Shown: positions 43,750-56,657 of the stretch, one piece after another | Layout: every line of letters begins with the position of its first letter | Position numbering within the stretch: position 1 is the stretch's first letter | Source of the DNA: Lachnospiraceae bacterium | GTDB taxonomy: Bacteria; Bacillota; Clostridia; Lachnospirales; Lachnospiraceae | Length of the DNA: 64,000 nt | NCBI GenBank assembly: GCA_024680815.1 | Contig: JAILBQ010000073.1 | Coordinates: 1 to 64,000, forward strand | Direction of reading: 5' to 3' | Program-made: the position numbers and the translations under genes | The notes under the pieces: generated by a model | Told to the model about the DNA's origin: nothing | What the model saw: the letters and a program-made list of their open reading frames with translations, nothing else | The model's database searches: none

Positions 43750-45114
43750 ATGAATGAGTTGGAAATATTAAAATCAAAATGGCAGGAAATAAAGGAAACC
43801 GTAAAGCGGGATCATGAGATTTCCGATGTGGCCTATAAGGCCTGGATCATTCCTTTAAAAATCCATTCCATTAAAGAAAATATTATTTACCTGCTTGTTC
43901 CCTCCGAGCAGAGTCCGGGGGTTAACTATATCAGTAACAAATATAAAACCCTTTTTATAGTGGCAATTTCCGAGGTGATGAATAAGGAATACGAAGTGGA
44001 ATTCATCACCGAGGATCAGCATGTCGAAAAAGAAACTTCCTATATTAATACAGAAGAAAAAGGATATGAAAGAGCAAATCTTAATCCTAAATATACCTTT
44101 GATACTTTTGTGGTAGGCCCTAATAACCAGCTTGCCCACTCCGCCGCGGTTGCCGTTTCTGAAAATCCGGGAAATACCTTTAATCCCCTTTTTATTTACG
44201 GCGGCCCGGGACTTGGAAAAACACACCTGATGCATTCCATCGGCCATTATATAATTAACAAAAATCCCAGGATGAATGTTAAATACGTGACTTCAGAAAC
44301 CTTTACGAATCAGGTTGTGGAATCCATCCGTTCCGGAAGCCAGGCAATGTCAAAGCTCAGGGAAGAGTACAGAAACGTTGATGTCCTTCTGTTGGATGAT
44401 GTGCAGTTCGTTGTGGGAAAAGAAAGTACACAGATAGAGTTTTTCAATACCTTTAATGAACTTCATTCCGCGAATAAAGCCATAGTGCTTTCCTCCGATA
44501 AGCCGCCAAAGGATATCGAAACCCTGGAGGAAAGACTGAGATCCAGATTTGAATGGGGTCTTTCCGCTGATATCAATCCTCCGGATTACGAAACAAGAAT
44601 GGCTATCTTAAGAAAATACGCGGAAAACTTTGATATTTTCATTAATGATGACATTATTGAATACGTTGCAAGAAACATACAATCCAACATCCGTGAGCTG
44701 GAAGGCGCCTTAAATAAAATCATAGCCACGAAAAAAATGAATGAAAGTGAAGGAACTCCCTTTACTCTGGAAAATGCCACTGATGCTATCAAGGATATGA
44801 TCAGCAGCGACGGAACAACCCAGCTTACCGTTCAAAGAATTATTGACGAGGTTTCCAGATATTACAATATCGATCCGTCGGAAATTTCTTCAAAGAAAAG
44901 AAGCAAGGAAATCGTTATCCCCAGACAGGTTGCCATGTATATAAGCCGGGAATTAACAACCGTTCCTCTGGCAGAAATAGGAAAAATCATGGGAAACAGG
45001 GATCACACAACCGTTATCCACGGTCACGACAAAATAGAAGAGGATATACCCACAGATCCTTTGTTGAAAGAAGCAGTCAACGATATTACGAAAAAACTGG
45101 TTCCTAATTCATAA
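43750..45114 (+). CDS. dnaA: chromosomal replication initiator DnaA
   Basis: A 454-residue protein. Domain I (about 1-85), a short linker, the AAA+ domain with GGPGLGKTHLMH (about 151-162) and VLLLDDVQF, and a C-terminal HTH with the DnaA signature ELTTVPLAEIGKIMGNRDHTTVIHG (in parts: IGKIMGNRDHTTV). It binds the boxes on both sides of its own gene, opens the DNA and loads the helicase. Confidence 0.98.
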   Translation: MNELEILKSKWQEIKETVKRDHEISDVAYKAWIIPLKIHSIKENIIYLLVPSEQSPGVNYISNKYKTLFIVAISEVMNKEYEVEFITEDQHVEKETSYINTEEKGYERANLNPKYTFDTFVVGPNNQLAHSAAVAVSENPGNTFNPLFIYGGPGLGKTHLMHSIGHYIINKNPRMNVKYVTSETFTNQVVESIRSGSQAMSKLREEYRNVDVLLLDDVQFVVGKESTQIEFFNTFNELHSANKAIVLSSDKPPKDIETLEERLRSRFEWGLSADINPPDYETRMAILRKYAENFDIFINDDIIEYVARNIQSNIRELEGALNKIIATKKMNESEGTPFTLENATDAIKDMISSDGTTQLTVQRIIDEVSRYYNIDPSEISSKKRSKEIVIPRQVAMYISRELTTVPLAEIGKIMGNRDHTTVIHGHDKIEEDIPTDPLLKEAVNDITKKLVPNS

Positions 45115-45278
45115 ACAGGCTGTTAATATTTTTTTCACATTTTTTTAATAATAAAAAATGTCGGATTTTTAAGGACTTCAGGGCTTATTCACATAATCAC
45201 AGCCCCTACTACTATTACTAAATATAAAATATCTATAAACATACAGATCAGCGTCAATCAGAGAAAGGAAGTTCGATC
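45115..45278. other. oriC, right part: DnaA box, GC spacer, DnaA-trios and AT-rich unwinding region
   Basis: The dnaA-dnaN gap. TTATTCACA (45185-45193) is followed by a short GC-rich stretch (CAGCCCC) and then five consecutive triplets CTA CTA CTA TTA CTA (45206-45220), then AATATAAAATATC. This order (DnaA box, GC cluster, DnaA-trios, AT-rich) matches the basal unwinding element described for Bacillus subtilis. An AT-rich hairpin lies at 45137-45161. I infer that strand opening occurs here. Confidence 0.78.
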
Positions 45279-46388
45279 ATGAAGATCAGCTGCAGCAGAA
45301 TGAACCTGTTGAACGGCGTAAACATTGTTATGAAAGCCGTTCCCTCAAAAACTACCATGTCTATACTGGAATGTATTCTTATTGATGCTTCCAACGGCGA
45401 GATAAAAATGATTGCCAATGATATGGAGCTTGGAATTGAGACAAGAATTGACGGTGAGATCAGGGAAAACGGAATTATCGCAATTGACGCGAAGCTTTTT
45501 TCCGAGATTATACGAAGAATGCCGGAGGGTGAGGTTAAGATCGAAACGGATTCCAACCTGATGACGACCATAACCTGTATGAAATCCAAATTTAATCTCC
45601 CCGGAAAAGACGGAAGCGATTTTTCATATCTTCCCGAGGTTGAAAAGGATCAGTATATTACGGTATCCCAGTTTACCCTCAAGGAAGTGATAAGACAGAC
45701 TATTTTTTCCGTTTCAAATAATGATAACAACAAGGTTATGACAGGAGAACTGTTTGAAATCAACGAAGACAGTCTGAAGGTTATTTCTCTGGACGGCCAC
45801 AGGATTTCAATCCGCAAAATAGAGCTCAGGAAGAAATACGGTTCGAGGAAGCTCATAGTTCCGGGAAAAACTCTGAGTGAAATAAGCAAGATTCTTTCAG
45901 GTGAAATTGAAAAAGAGGTCAATATTTATTATACGGATAAGCATATTCTATTTGAATTTGACAGGACTCTGGTGGTTTCCAGACTTATTGAGGGAAATTA
46001 TTTTGAAGTTGACCAGATGCTTTCAAAAACTTATGAAACCAAGGTTATTATTAATAAAAAGAGCTTTCTTGAGAGTATAGAACGCGCAACCCTTCTGGTT
46101 AAGGAGGGAGATAAAAAGCCGGTTATCATAGGGATTGAAGAAAATGTTATGGAAATAAAGATGAATTCCACCATCGGTTCCCTTAATGATTTAATCGATA
46201 TAGATAAAACCGGGGAAAATCTGATGATTGCCTTTAATCCCAAATTTCTTATTGATGCGTTAAGGGTTATTGATGATGAGGATATAAAGCTTTATATGAT
46301 GGATCCCAGATCGCCTTTCCTTATCAATGAGGATGAGGGAAAATATACTTATCTGATTTTACCCGTTAATTTCGGTGTGGTCAGATAG
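45279..46388 (+). CDS. dnaN: DNA polymerase III beta subunit (sliding clamp)
   Basis: A 369-residue protein made of three clamp domains of about 120 residues each. It begins MKISCSRMNLLNGVNIVMKAV and ends YTYLILPVNFGVVR, close to the normal C-terminal pattern (LPMRL-type). It tethers the polymerase. Ribosome site GAAAGGAAG upstream. recF follows after three bases. Confidence 0.97.
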   Translation: MKISCSRMNLLNGVNIVMKAVPSKTTMSILECILIDASNGEIKMIANDMELGIETRIDGEIRENGIIAIDAKLFSEIIRRMPEGEVKIETDSNLMTTITCMKSKFNLPGKDGSDFSYLPEVEKDQYITVSQFTLKEVIRQTIFSVSNNDNNKVMTGELFEINEDSLKVISLDGHRISIRKIELRKKYGSRKLIVPGKTLSEISKILSGEIEKEVNIYYTDKHILFEFDRTLVVSRLIEGNYFEVDQMLSKTYETKVIINKKSFLESIERATLLVKEGDKKPVIIGIEENVMEIKMNSTIGSLNDLIDIDKTGENLMIAFNPKFLIDALRVIDDEDIKLYMMDPRSPFLINEDEGKYTYLILPVNFGVVR

Positions 46389-46391
46389 GTA

Positions 46392-47498
46392 ATGAGGGTT
46401 AAACGTTTAGAACTGTTAAATTACAGAAATTATAAGTCCCTCGACCTGGAATTTGCAGGTGATACCAATATTTTCTACGGAGATAATGCCCAGGGCAAAA
46501 CCAATATTCTGGAGGCAGTCTTTGTTGCCTGTACCACAAAATCTCATAAAAAGAGCCGGGATCAGGAAATAATAGGCTTTTCAGGTGAGGAAGCCCATAT
46601 CCGCCTTTTTCTTGAAAAAAAAGGTATCGATTATAAAATCGATATGCATTTAAGAAAGGGTAGAAGAAAATTTGCAGCCATAAACGGAGTTTCAGTAAAA
46701 AAGGCTTCGGAGCTCCTGGGTATAGCAAACGTGGTTTTCTTTTCTCCGGAGGATCTTAATCTGATAAAAAGCGGACCTTCAGAACGGCGAAGATTCATGG
46801 ATATGGAGCTTTGCCAGTTAAACAGAATATATATTGATAATCTGGTTAAATATAATAAATGTCTGGAACAGAGAAATAAGCTGCTTAAGGAGCTGTCCTT
46901 CGGCCGGGTTTCGGAAAATGAAAGGGATACCCTGGAAATTTGGGAGGATCAGCTTATTTCCTATGGAATCAGAATAATTGAATACAGGGAAAGATTTACA
47001 GGAGAGCTTAAGGATATTATCCGGAAAAACCATTCTTCTCTTACCGGAAATAATGAATATCTCGAGCTTAATTATGAACCGGATGTTTCCATTGAGGATT
47101 TTGCGGAAAGACTGAAAGGAGCCAGAAAAAAGGATCTTAAATTATGCTCCACTTCAGTGGGACCCCACAGAGACGATCTCAGTTTTTTTCTGGAGGAAAC
47201 GGATCTTCGAAAATACGGTTCACAGGGACAGCAGAGAACGGCCGCTTTGTCTTTAAAGCTTTCAGAGCTTGAGCTTATAAGCAATACCATCGGAGATTCT
47301 CCGATTCTTCTGCTGGATGATGTATTGTCAGAGCTGGATGAACACCGGCAGGGATATCTTTTGGACAGCATCGGAGGTATTCAGACATTAATAACCTGTA
47401 CGGGACTTGAGGATTTTATCAGAAGCAGGATCCGTTGCAATAAAACCTTTCGGGTTACGAAGGGAACAGTGGAAACAGTTATAGAAGAAAGTATTTAA
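46392..47498 (+). CDS. recF: DNA replication and repair protein RecF
   Basis: A 368-residue SMC-like ATPase: GDNAQGKTNILEAV (Walker A, about 31-44), signature region YGSQGQQRTAALSLKL and Walker B PILLLDDVLSELD. It loads RecA at gapped DNA. It begins only three bases after dnaN; the small S4-domain gene (yaaA/rlbA) that lies between them in Bacillus is absent. Confidence 0.97.
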   Translation: MRVKRLELLNYRNYKSLDLEFAGDTNIFYGDNAQGKTNILEAVFVACTTKSHKKSRDQEIIGFSGEEAHIRLFLEKKGIDYKIDMHLRKGRRKFAAINGVSVKKASELLGIANVVFFSPEDLNLIKSGPSERRRFMDMELCQLNRIYIDNLVKYNKCLEQRNKLLKELSFGRVSENERDTLEIWEDQLISYGIRIIEYRERFTGELKDIIRKNHSSLTGNNEYLELNYEPDVSIEDFAERLKGARKKDLKLCSTSVGPHRDDLSFFLEETDLRKYGSQGQQRTAALSLKLSELELISNTIGDSPILLLDDVLSELDEHRQGYLLDSIGGIQTLITCTGLEDFIRSRIRCNKTFRVTKGTVETVIEESI

Positions 47499-47511
47499 AT
47501 AATCCGCATAA

Positions 47512-49470
<1,959 letters not shown>

Positions 49471-49482
49471 GAGAGGTAATAT

Positions 49483-51984
49483 ATGGACGATCAGGTTTTT
49501 GACCGGATCAGTGAAGTTGATCTGAAAAAAACTATGGAGACATCCTATATCGACTACGCCATGAGCGTGATCGCGTCCCGGGCCCTGCCCGATGTCCGCG
49601 ATGGCTTAAAGCCGGTACAGAGAAGGATTCTCTATTCCATGATCGAATTAAATAACGGCCCCGACAAGCCTCACAGAAAGTGCGCCCGTATTGTCGGTGA
49701 TACCATGGGTAAATATCATCCCCACGGTGACAGCTCGATATACGGCTCTCTGGTAAACATGGCTCAGGAATGGTCCATGCGCTACTGTCTGGTGGACGGG
49801 CATGGAAATTTCGGCTCGGTTGACGGAGACGGTGCGGCTGCCATGCGTTATACCGAGGCAAGGCTTTCCAAAATCAGTATGGAAATGCTTTCGGACATCA
49901 ATAAGGATACGGTGGATTTTATACCGAATTTTGATGAAACCGAAAAAGAACCTACCGTTCTTCCGGCCCGTTTTCCGAATCTTCTGGTTAACGGTACGAC
50001 GGGAATTGCCGTAGGAATGGCCACAAATATTCCGCCGCATAATCTTCGTGAAATAATCAATGCCGTCATCCGTATCATAGATGACCGTATCGCTGACGAG
50101 GAAACCACTATCGAAGAGATTCTGCAGGTGGTTAAGGGTCCGGATTTCCCCACCGGCGGCATGATTATGGGAACAAGAGGAATAGAGGAAGCATATCGCA
50201 CCGGCCGTGGAAAGATACGTGTCCGGGCAGTGACCGACATAGAGACTCTGCCGAACGGAAAAAACAGAATTATAGTAACGGAGCTTCCCTATCTTGTAAA
50301 TAAAGCCAATCTGATTAAATATATCGCGGATCTCGTCAAGGATAAGAAAATCGACGGTATAACTGATCTTCGGGACGAGTCCAGCAGGGAAGGCATGCGT
50401 ATCGTGATTGAGCTCAGACGGGACGTTAATGCCAATATTATATTAAATCAGTTATATAAACATACCCAGCTTCAGGATACTTTCGGAGTCATAATGCTGG
50501 CGCTGGTGGATAATGAGCCTCATATTCTGAACATCCTTGAAATGCTGAAATGCTACTTAAAGCACCAGGAGGATGTGGTTACCCGCCGTATAAAATATGA
50601 TCTGAACAAGGCGGAGGAAAGGGCTCATATCCTGGAAGGGCTTTTAAAAGCGCTTGATGTTATCGATGAGGTGATCCGCCGTATCAGGGCCAGTCAGACA
50701 GTTGCGGATGCCAAGCTTTCCCTCATCGAATTTTTGAATATTGACGACGCCCAGGCTCAGGCAATAGTGGATATGAGGCTTCGTGCCCTGGCTGCCCTTG
50801 AAAGGGAAAAGATCGAAAGCGAATATAAGGAGCTTCAGGAAAAGATCAGAGAATTTAAGGAAATTCTTGCGGATCATAAAAAGCTTCTGGGTGTGATAAA
50901 GACCGAAATATCCGTTATTTCGGAAAAATACGGCGATGAAAGAAGAACCTCCATCGGATTTGACGCAAACGATATTTCCATGGAAGATATGATTCCCAGG
51001 GAAAATACCGTGCTGGCCATGACGTCTCTCGGATATATCAAGCGGATGACGGTGGATAATTTCAAAGCGCAAAACCGCGGAGGAAAGGGAATAAAGGGTA
51101 TCACAACCATAGAAGATGACTATATAGAGGATCTTCTGATGACCACTACCCATAATTACGTGATGTTCTTTACGAATATGGGGAGAGTCTATCGTCTTAA
51201 GGCCTACGATATTCCCGAAGCATCACGGACGGCCAGGGGAACAGCAATTGTGAATCTTTTGGAGCTTTCTCCCGGTGAAAAGGTTACGGCAACCATACCG
51301 ATGAAGAGTGTGGACGATGACAGATATCTCTTTATGGTTACGAAACGGGGAACCGTGAAAAAGACAGCGATTTCCGAGTTCCACAATGTCCGGAAAAACG
51401 GTCTTATAGCTATTTCATTAAGAGAGGACGATGAGCTTATAGAGGTAAAGAAGGCCGCAGCCGGAGAAGAAATCTTCCTCATTACAAAATACGGAATGTG
51501 CATACGTTTCGCTGAAAGCGATGTCCGCTCCACGGGAAGAAGTTCTATAGGAGTTATCGGCATGAACTTGAGCGACGGCGATGAGATAGTGGGTATGCAG
51601 CTTAAGAGTCAGGGAGAGACTCTCCTTATCGCTTCCGAACACGGAATGGGGAAACGCACCCAGCTTGATGAATTTAATCTTCAGAAACGGGGCGGAAAGG
51701 GAGTTAAGTGTTATAAAATCACCGAAAAAACCGGAGATGTTATAGGTGTCAAGGCGGTAAACGATGATCATGAGGTCATGCTTATTACCGATACCGGTAT
51801 TATTATCCAAATCCGGGCAAGTGATGTTTCAACCCTCGGACGCATTACAATGGGCGTTAAGCTTATGAATGTGGATGAAGGAGTGCGTATCGTCAAGATA
51901 GCCAAGGTACGTGAGAAGGTTTCCGACGGCAATCAGGAAATAGAAAACGTTGAGGATGTGGAAGAGGACGGAGAAAAATCATAA
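49483..51984 (+). CDS. gyrA: DNA gyrase subunit A
   Basis: An 833-residue protein: N-terminal breakage-reunion domain with catalytic Tyr123 ([10 protein letters not shown]), then six beta-pinwheel repeats with the GyrA box QNRGGKG, and an acidic C-terminal tail. The quinolone-resistance-determining region reads [10 protein letters not shown]; Gly88 lies where E. coli has Asp87. It follows gyrB by 12 bases. The YfhO gene starts inside its 3' end. Confidence 0.98.
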   Translation: MDDQVFDRISEVDLKKTMETSYIDYAMSVIASRALPDVRDGLKPVQRRILYSMIELNNGPDKPHRKCARIVGDTMGKYHPHGDSSIYGSLVNMAQEWSMRYCLVDGHGNFGSVDGDGAAAMRYTEARLSKISMEMLSDINKDTVDFIPNFDETEKEPTVLPARFPNLLVNGTTGIAVGMATNIPPHNLREIINAVIRIIDDRIADEETTIEEILQVVKGPDFPTGGMIMGTRGIEEAYRTGRGKIRVRAVTDIETLPNGKNRIIVTELPYLVNKANLIKYIADLVKDKKIDGITDLRDESSREGMRIVIELRRDVNANIILNQLYKHTQLQDTFGVIMLALVDNEPHILNILEMLKCYLKHQEDVVTRRIKYDLNKAEERAHILEGLLKALDVIDEVIRRIRASQTVADAKLSLIEFLNIDDAQAQAIVDMRLRALAALEREKIESEYKELQEKIREFKEILADHKKLLGVIKTEISVISEKYGDERRTSIGFDANDISMEDMIPRENTVLAMTSLGYIKRMTVDNFKAQNRGGKGIKGITTIEDDYIEDLLMTTTHNYVMFFTNMGRVYRLKAYDIPEASRTARGTAIVNLLELSPGEKVTATIPMKSVDDDRYLFMVTKRGTVKKTAISEFHNVRKNGLIAISLREDDELIEVKKAAAGEEIFLITKYGMCIRFAESDVRSTGRSSIGVIGMNLSDGDEIVGMQLKSQGETLLIASEHGMGKRTQLDEFNLQKRGGKGVKCYKITEKTGDVIGVKAVNDDHEVMLITDTGIIIQIRASDVSTLGRITMGVKLMNVDEGVRIVKIAKVREKVSDGNQEIENVEDVEEDGEKS

Positions 51985-54682
51985 GTATTCCGGAATAATA
52001 TGCTTCACGTTCGCGTATTTCCTTGTGGCATTCCTGGTTTTGCACCCGTTTTTATTTCAGGGTAAAAGCCTGATACATGACGGAGACAGTCTCAGACAGC
52101 ACTATGTGGCTCTGGTCTATTTAAGACGCTGGGTAAAGGAGATTTTTTTAAGGCTGTTTCGGGGAGAAGGTTTCCATGTGCCGTTGTTTGATCTGAATAT
52201 CGGCTACGGAGGAGATCTGATCACAACCTTCGCCTATTACGGTATCGGCGATCCTTTCACTTATATTACACTCTTTGTGCATGAATCCCGTGTGGATTTG
52301 ATGTACGGGATAATCTATTGGTTAAAGATATATTGTGCCGGTCTTGCCGCTTTTAGTTTTTTCCGTTATCACGGAAGAAGCAGCTTTGCGGCAATTCCGG
52401 CATCGCTTCTTTATTGCTTCTCCGGCTTCGCCATGTTTTTGGGAAGGGGGCAGCTCAGCTTTCTTTCCGCGGTAGTCTGGTTTCCTCTTGTCTGTCTTGG
52501 GGCGGATAAAATTCTGGATGGAAAAAAACCCTGGATTTTTGTTACTTCTCTTTTCTTTGCGGCAATCTCAAATTTTTATTTTTATTACATGATGGTGCTG
52601 CTTGTCACGGGTTATGTGATTTACCGGGCTGTTGTTTTAAAGAAGCTTCGGGGAAAAGCTCTTTTTGAAATGGCGGGACGCTTTGCTTTTTTCGGCATTA
52701 CCGCCGCGGCTCTTTCGGGTTTCATGCTCCTGCCGGTTTTTACAACGGTTCTTTCAACGGCGCGGATAACCTATGAAAAATCCATTCCCGCGCATTATCC
52801 ACTGTCCTTTTATTTAAAATATCCGGCGGCCTTTATCGGAACAATGAGTCCTATAGACTGGACCTCCCTTTCCTTTACACCGGTGGTTTTTATTACGGAT
52901 GTGCTTCTTTTTACCCGATGGAAAAAATACGGTTCGCTGAAGCTGGGACTTGTGGTTTTGTTTTTGATGAGCGCTCTTCCGGCAGCGGGTACGGTGCTTA
53001 ACGGCTTCAGTTATCCTTCAAACCGCTGGATATGGGCATTCGGCCTGTTAAACGCCTATGTGTTTGCGGTGATAACCGAGGAAATATCGGAGATTTGCCT
53101 GGGCGGGGTCGTTTTTCTTATTTTTATGACTGCGGTGTGCCTTTTCATGTGCAATCTGACGGTTCTGACGGATACTTCTTCCGTAAAAGTAAGCTGCATC
53201 GCCCTTATAACAATGACGGTATTGTTTCTTGTTTTTATCCTTTTCGAAGGACTCCGGAAGTATCTGTCTCTGCTTCTTTACGTCTGCGCGTTTTCAGGCA
53301 TTATACTGACCGGACTCCTTAATTTTGCCAAATGGGGAAACAATGCCGCCGGGAAGGCGTTATACTTCGGAGAACCGTTTGAAGAAATGACCGAACCCGA
53401 GGCGGACGCTTTAATAAAGGATAAAGAGGGTGTATACAGGCTCGCAAACGACGGCCTTGAGGAGCATTCCAACAGTCAGCTCATCAGGAAAACGAACGGA
53501 ACAAATTATTATTTCAGTGTGGTGAGTCCCTACATTTCGGAATATCTCGACAGAATGGGCTTTAACGTAACCAGGGCGTTTCAATACAGGACCGAGGATG
53601 ACAGAAGCATTGCCGAAGCTCTCTCGATGACGCGATACGCTTTTGTCCGTGAGGGCTGGGAGGGCAACAGACCTTTTGACTATCATAAGACGGACCGGTG
53701 GACGGTAAAGGATGATAGTATTATTTATCTTTATGAAGCCGATGAACCCCTGCCCCTGGGTTATACCTACGATTACTGGATTCCGAAGAGCCGGTTTGAA
53801 CAGATGAACCTTGCTGAAAGACAGGCGGCAATGCTCTATGGTGCCGTTATGGAAGAGAGCTCTTTAAAAGAGTCGGATTTTGAACCCGGAAACAGAAGCG
53901 TCTATCATGGGATTGAAGAAAATGAGAATATAGCCATCGACGGAGAGAATATTCTTGTAAAGGCGGAGGGGGCCTCAGCGGCTCTTAACGCGAAAGTACG
54001 GGATGACGCTGAAACCTATGTTTATATAAAATCCACGGATTTTTATCCGATAACACCGCTGGATTCAATGACTGAGGAAGAACGGGAGGAACTTCCCGCA
54101 AAGGAATGGCAGGAGCTCAGATTTGCCGGGAAGCCGAATCAGTATTCCATCGGGGCTTCCTACGGCGAAAAAATGGATGTGGCGGATTTTATGCTGAAAA
54201 ACAATATTTATTACGGCGGACACACTGAAACCATGATAAATCTCGGGGTTCTTAACAGCGAAGAGGAAGAAGAGCTTCGGATTCACTTTGAAGACAAAGG
54301 GATATACAGGCTCGATGCTATCGATGTTTATGAACAGCCTGTCAAAGAGGTCAGGGAAAGAATTCACGCCCTGAAGGAAGAGAGCCTTACCGACACGGAA
54401 ATCGGAATAAACAGGATAAGCGGAAGCCTTACGGTAAAGCAGCCGAAGCTTCTGGTTTTGTCCGTGCCATATTCCCCGGGATGGTGTGCCTTTATTGACG
54501 GTCAGAGGGTAAAATGTTCACCGGCTAATCTTATGTATTTGGGAATGGAGGTTCCTGCAGGAACACATAATATTGAAGTACGTTACCGGACTCCTTATTT
54601 CTTAATGGGAGCGTTATTGTGCCTTTCAGGAATTATTTTTCTGACAGTCTATGGTTTTATTTTCCGGGAAAAAACAAAATGA
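51956..54682 (+). CDS. YfhO-family GT-C membrane protein
   Basis: A 908-residue protein with about thirteen membrane segments in the first 470 residues and one at the C terminus (about 880-900). A large extracytoplasmic domain lies between. The first loop holds DGDSLRQHY, the acidic motif of YfhO-type GT-C glycosyltransferases. In Bacillus and Listeria, YfhO-type enzymes add sugars from a polyprenyl carrier to lipoteichoic acid. Start is ATG 51956 (or TTG 51950), overlapping gyrA by about 30 bases in another frame. Its substrate donor could come from the GtrB-like protein at 26599-27570. Confidence 0.82.
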   Translation: MWKRTEKNHKYSGIICFTFAYFLVAFLVLHPFLFQGKSLIHDGDSLRQHYVALVYLRRWVKEIFLRLFRGEGFHVPLFDLNIGYGGDLITTFAYYGIGDPFTYITLFVHESRVDLMYGIIYWLKIYCAGLAAFSFFRYHGRSSFAAIPASLLYCFSGFAMFLGRGQLSFLSAVVWFPLVCLGADKILDGKKPWIFVTSLFFAAISNFYFYYMMVLLVTGYVIYRAVVLKKLRGKALFEMAGRFAFFGITAAALSGFMLLPVFTTVLSTARITYEKSIPAHYPLSFYLKYPAAFIGTMSPIDWTSLSFTPVVFITDVLLFTRWKKYGSLKLGLVVLFLMSALPAAGTVLNGFSYPSNRWIWAFGLLNAYVFAVITEEISEICLGGVVFLIFMTAVCLFMCNLTVLTDTSSVKVSCIALITMTVLFLVFILFEGLRKYLSLLLYVCAFSGIILTGLLNFAKWGNNAAGKALYFGEPFEEMTEPEADALIKDKEGVYRLANDGLEEHSNSQLIRKTNGTNYYFSVVSPYISEYLDRMGFNVTRAFQYRTEDDRSIAEALSMTRYAFVREGWEGNRPFDYHKTDRWTVKDDSIIYLYEADEPLPLGYTYDYWIPKSRFEQMNLAERQAAMLYGAVMEESSLKESDFEPGNRSVYHGIEENENIAIDGENILVKAEGASAALNAKVRDDAETYVYIKSTDFYPITPLDSMTEEEREELPAKEWQELRFAGKPNQYSIGASYGEKMDVADFMLKNNIYYGGHTETMINLGVLNSEEEEELRIHFEDKGIYRLDAIDVYEQPVKEVRERIHALKEESLTDTEIGINRISGSLTVKQPKLLVLSVPYSPGWCAFIDGQRVKCSPANLMYLGMEVPAGTHNIEVRYRTPYFLMGALLCLSGIIFLTVYGFIFREKTK

Positions 54683-55587
54683 GCTTTTACACACACCTTC
54701 AGAAATACAGTATCCATGACGGAGAGGGAATCAGAACTACCCTGTTCTGGAAAGGATGTCCCTTAAGCTGTGCCTGGTGTCATAATCCGGAAACAAGAAA
54801 AGTACAGCCGGAATTGATGGACAATCCTGAAAAGTGTACGGGGTGTGCTTCCTGCGTTTCAGCCTGTCCTGCCGGTGCGGTTTATCTGTCGGAGGGAAGG
54901 GCGGCAACCGACAGGGATAAATGTCTCGTCTGCGGAAAGTGTGTAAATGCCTGTCCTGAAGCCATCCGTGAAATTGCCGGAACAAAGGCGGAGCCCGAAG
55001 ATCTGCTGAAGGAGCTGTTAAAGGACAGGATGTTTTATGAAGAATCCGGAGGCGGAGTAACCTTTTCCGGAGGAGAGGTATTAAGCGGAGAGCTGGAGGA
55101 TAAGCTTAAACTCGCGGAGGCGCTTAAGGAAAACGGCATCAGTCTTTTTATAGATACCTGCGGGTTTGCTCCCTGGGAAAAACTGAAGGCTTTTCTGCCT
55201 TTTGCGGATGCCTTTCTTTATGATATAAAAATGATGGATGAAGAAAAGCATCAGAAGTATACCGGTGCAGGAAACAGGCTGATCCTTGATAATCTTGAAC
55301 GTCTTTCAGCAGAAAAGACAAGGCTGTTTATCAGAATTCCGGTGATATCCGGCGTTAATGCCGATGAAGAAGAAATGAACCACATTGCGGAATATCTGTT
55401 CCGAAAGAAGATCCGTCCGGAAAAAATTCATCTGATTCCGTATCATACGATGGGGGCGTCAAAATATTCCAGGCTTTCCCTGTCTTATGACGGTGCCTCT
55501 TTCAGCACACCGCAGGAAGAGGAATTGGAAAGGTTTCGGTCCTGTTTCGGGAAGTATGGCTTTCATAGTGTAAAAACCGGAGGATAG
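54679..55587 (+). CDS. hypE: glycyl-radical enzyme activase (radical SAM), probably HypE
   Basis: A 302-residue protein. Radical SAM cysteines C27-x3-C31-x2-C34 (KGCPLSCAWC) are followed by two ferredoxin-like clusters (CTGCASCVSACP and CLVCGKCVNACP), then GGGVTFSGGEV, which is diagnostic of GRE activases. It makes the glycyl radical in its partner enzyme. The start is ATG 54679, overlapping the YfhO stop by four bases (ATGA). The likely partner is the GRE at 59430-61814, 3.8 kb further on. Confidence 0.88.
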   Translation: MSFYTHLQKYSIHDGEGIRTTLFWKGCPLSCAWCHNPETRKVQPELMDNPEKCTGCASCVSACPAGAVYLSEGRAATDRDKCLVCGKCVNACPEAIREIAGTKAEPEDLLKELLKDRMFYEESGGGVTFSGGEVLSGELEDKLKLAEALKENGISLFIDTCGFAPWEKLKAFLPFADAFLYDIKMMDEEKHQKYTGAGNRLILDNLERLSAEKTRLFIRIPVISGVNADEEEMNHIAEYLFRKKIRPEKIHLIPYHTMGASKYSRLSLSYDGASFSTPQEEELERFRSCFGKYGFHSVKTGG

Positions 55588-55620
55588 GGCCGGAGATAAG
55601 CTCCGGCCCCTGCCCGTTTT
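55587..55620 (+). terminator. rho-independent terminator after the activase
   Basis: A 9-bp perfect stem (GGGCCGGAG/CTCCGGCCC, 5-nt loop) at 55587-55609, followed by CTGCCCGTTTT. It begins within the activase stop codon. It implies the activase and the GRE gene are on separate transcripts. Confidence 0.7.
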
Positions 55621-55627
55621 ATTCAGG

Positions 55628-56518
55628 CTATGCTTCATTTAAGATCTGAATAATCTCATCGAGCTTCCTTGTAACGGGAACGGTGCAAAGCCTGCGGTAA
55701 TCCTTAAGCTTCCGTGTAAGAAGCTCTCTGTTATCCCGGCGCTTTGCGGCATGGGAGATGAAACGCCGGAATATCAGAATCGGCCACCAAAACGCATGAA
55801 ACCCGCTGAAATCGTATCTTTCGGGGTAGTGAAGCAGTGAAATGAAATCCTGCGGCACAAGATCAGAGAATACTTCATCGTCTGTAATAAAACGAAACAG
55901 ATAAAGCTTTACGGAAACATACAGAGGGTCAGCAAGTGAAGGAGTCATTCCCTCCGGCCTGGTTTTGTCGCAATTCAGACAAAGAGAACGCAGGCGGCAG
56001 CTTATATTCCGATCAAAATTAATAATACCGTTTACAACCGCCCTGTATATTGCCTGAGGAGAAAGAATGTCAGGCTCCTTAAGCATAAACGAGCCGATTT
56101 TTTCCCGGCTTTCCCTGCTGCAAACCGCGGAAAGCTCCGAAAGAAGATCGATTTGAAGAGATTTGTCCAGAGTTGAGAGGCCCTGAAGAAATCGTTGAAG
56201 GGCTTCATCGGAGCAGCCTGTGTAAATAAGCCCCGTGCGATTGATAAACAGCCGGAGCAAATCGGTCAGCAGCCCTGTATTGCTGACAAACTGCATGAAT
56301 TCGGGATTTTCAGGGGCTATGAGGAGGGCCTGCTCCAAAAGAGTGTTCAGCCGGAGGAAATATTCACGAACAGCTCCGGAGCTTCTTAAGCCGGAATGAA
56401 TTTCCTCGCAGGCGCGAATAGCTTCACGGAAACGGATAAGATTATTCTCAGGTACATTGGGAACTGTTGCTGCAATTGAGCTCAACGCCATGAGGAGTAA
56501 CATGCAATTTTTTTCCAT
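55628..56518 (-). CDS. unrecognised helical protein
   Basis: A 296-residue protein I do not recognise. The N terminus (MEKNCMLLLMALSSIAATV) is weakly hydrophobic but is not a clear signal peptide. The rest looks largely alpha-helical, with several regularly spaced leucines and an isolated pair of cysteines (SLCLNC). No catalytic motif is seen. It is the only minus-strand gene to the right of oriC in this window and sits between the activase and the GTPase-NYN gene. An AAAGGAG site lies 13 bases before the ATG, which is a long spacing. Function unknown; the reading frame itself has normal codon use. Confidence 0.65.
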   Translation of the reverse strand: MEKNCMLLLMALSSIAATVPNVPENNLIRFREAIRACEEIHSGLRSSGAVREYFLRLNTLLEQALLIAPENPEFMQFVSNTGLLTDLLRLFINRTGLIYTGCSDEALQRFLQGLSTLDKSLQIDLLSELSAVCSRESREKIGSFMLKEPDILSPQAIYRAVVNGIINFDRNISCRLRSLCLNCDKTRPEGMTPSLADPLYVSVKLYLFRFITDDEVFSDLVPQDFISLLHYPERYDFSGFHAFWWPILIFRRFISHAAKRRDNRELLTRKLKDYRRLCTVPVTRKLDEIIQILNEA

Positions 56519-56657
56519 AAAAATAGTAAATCTCCTTTCTGCTTTCTGAAATGTGATAAAAAAGTATTTTTAAGCAGAAAAGTACCCGGAGGAGGTCTGG
56601 AAAGGGGAGAAAGAAATGATACAGAAGCACATGATTTTGTTTGGTGTCTCCCCTTAA

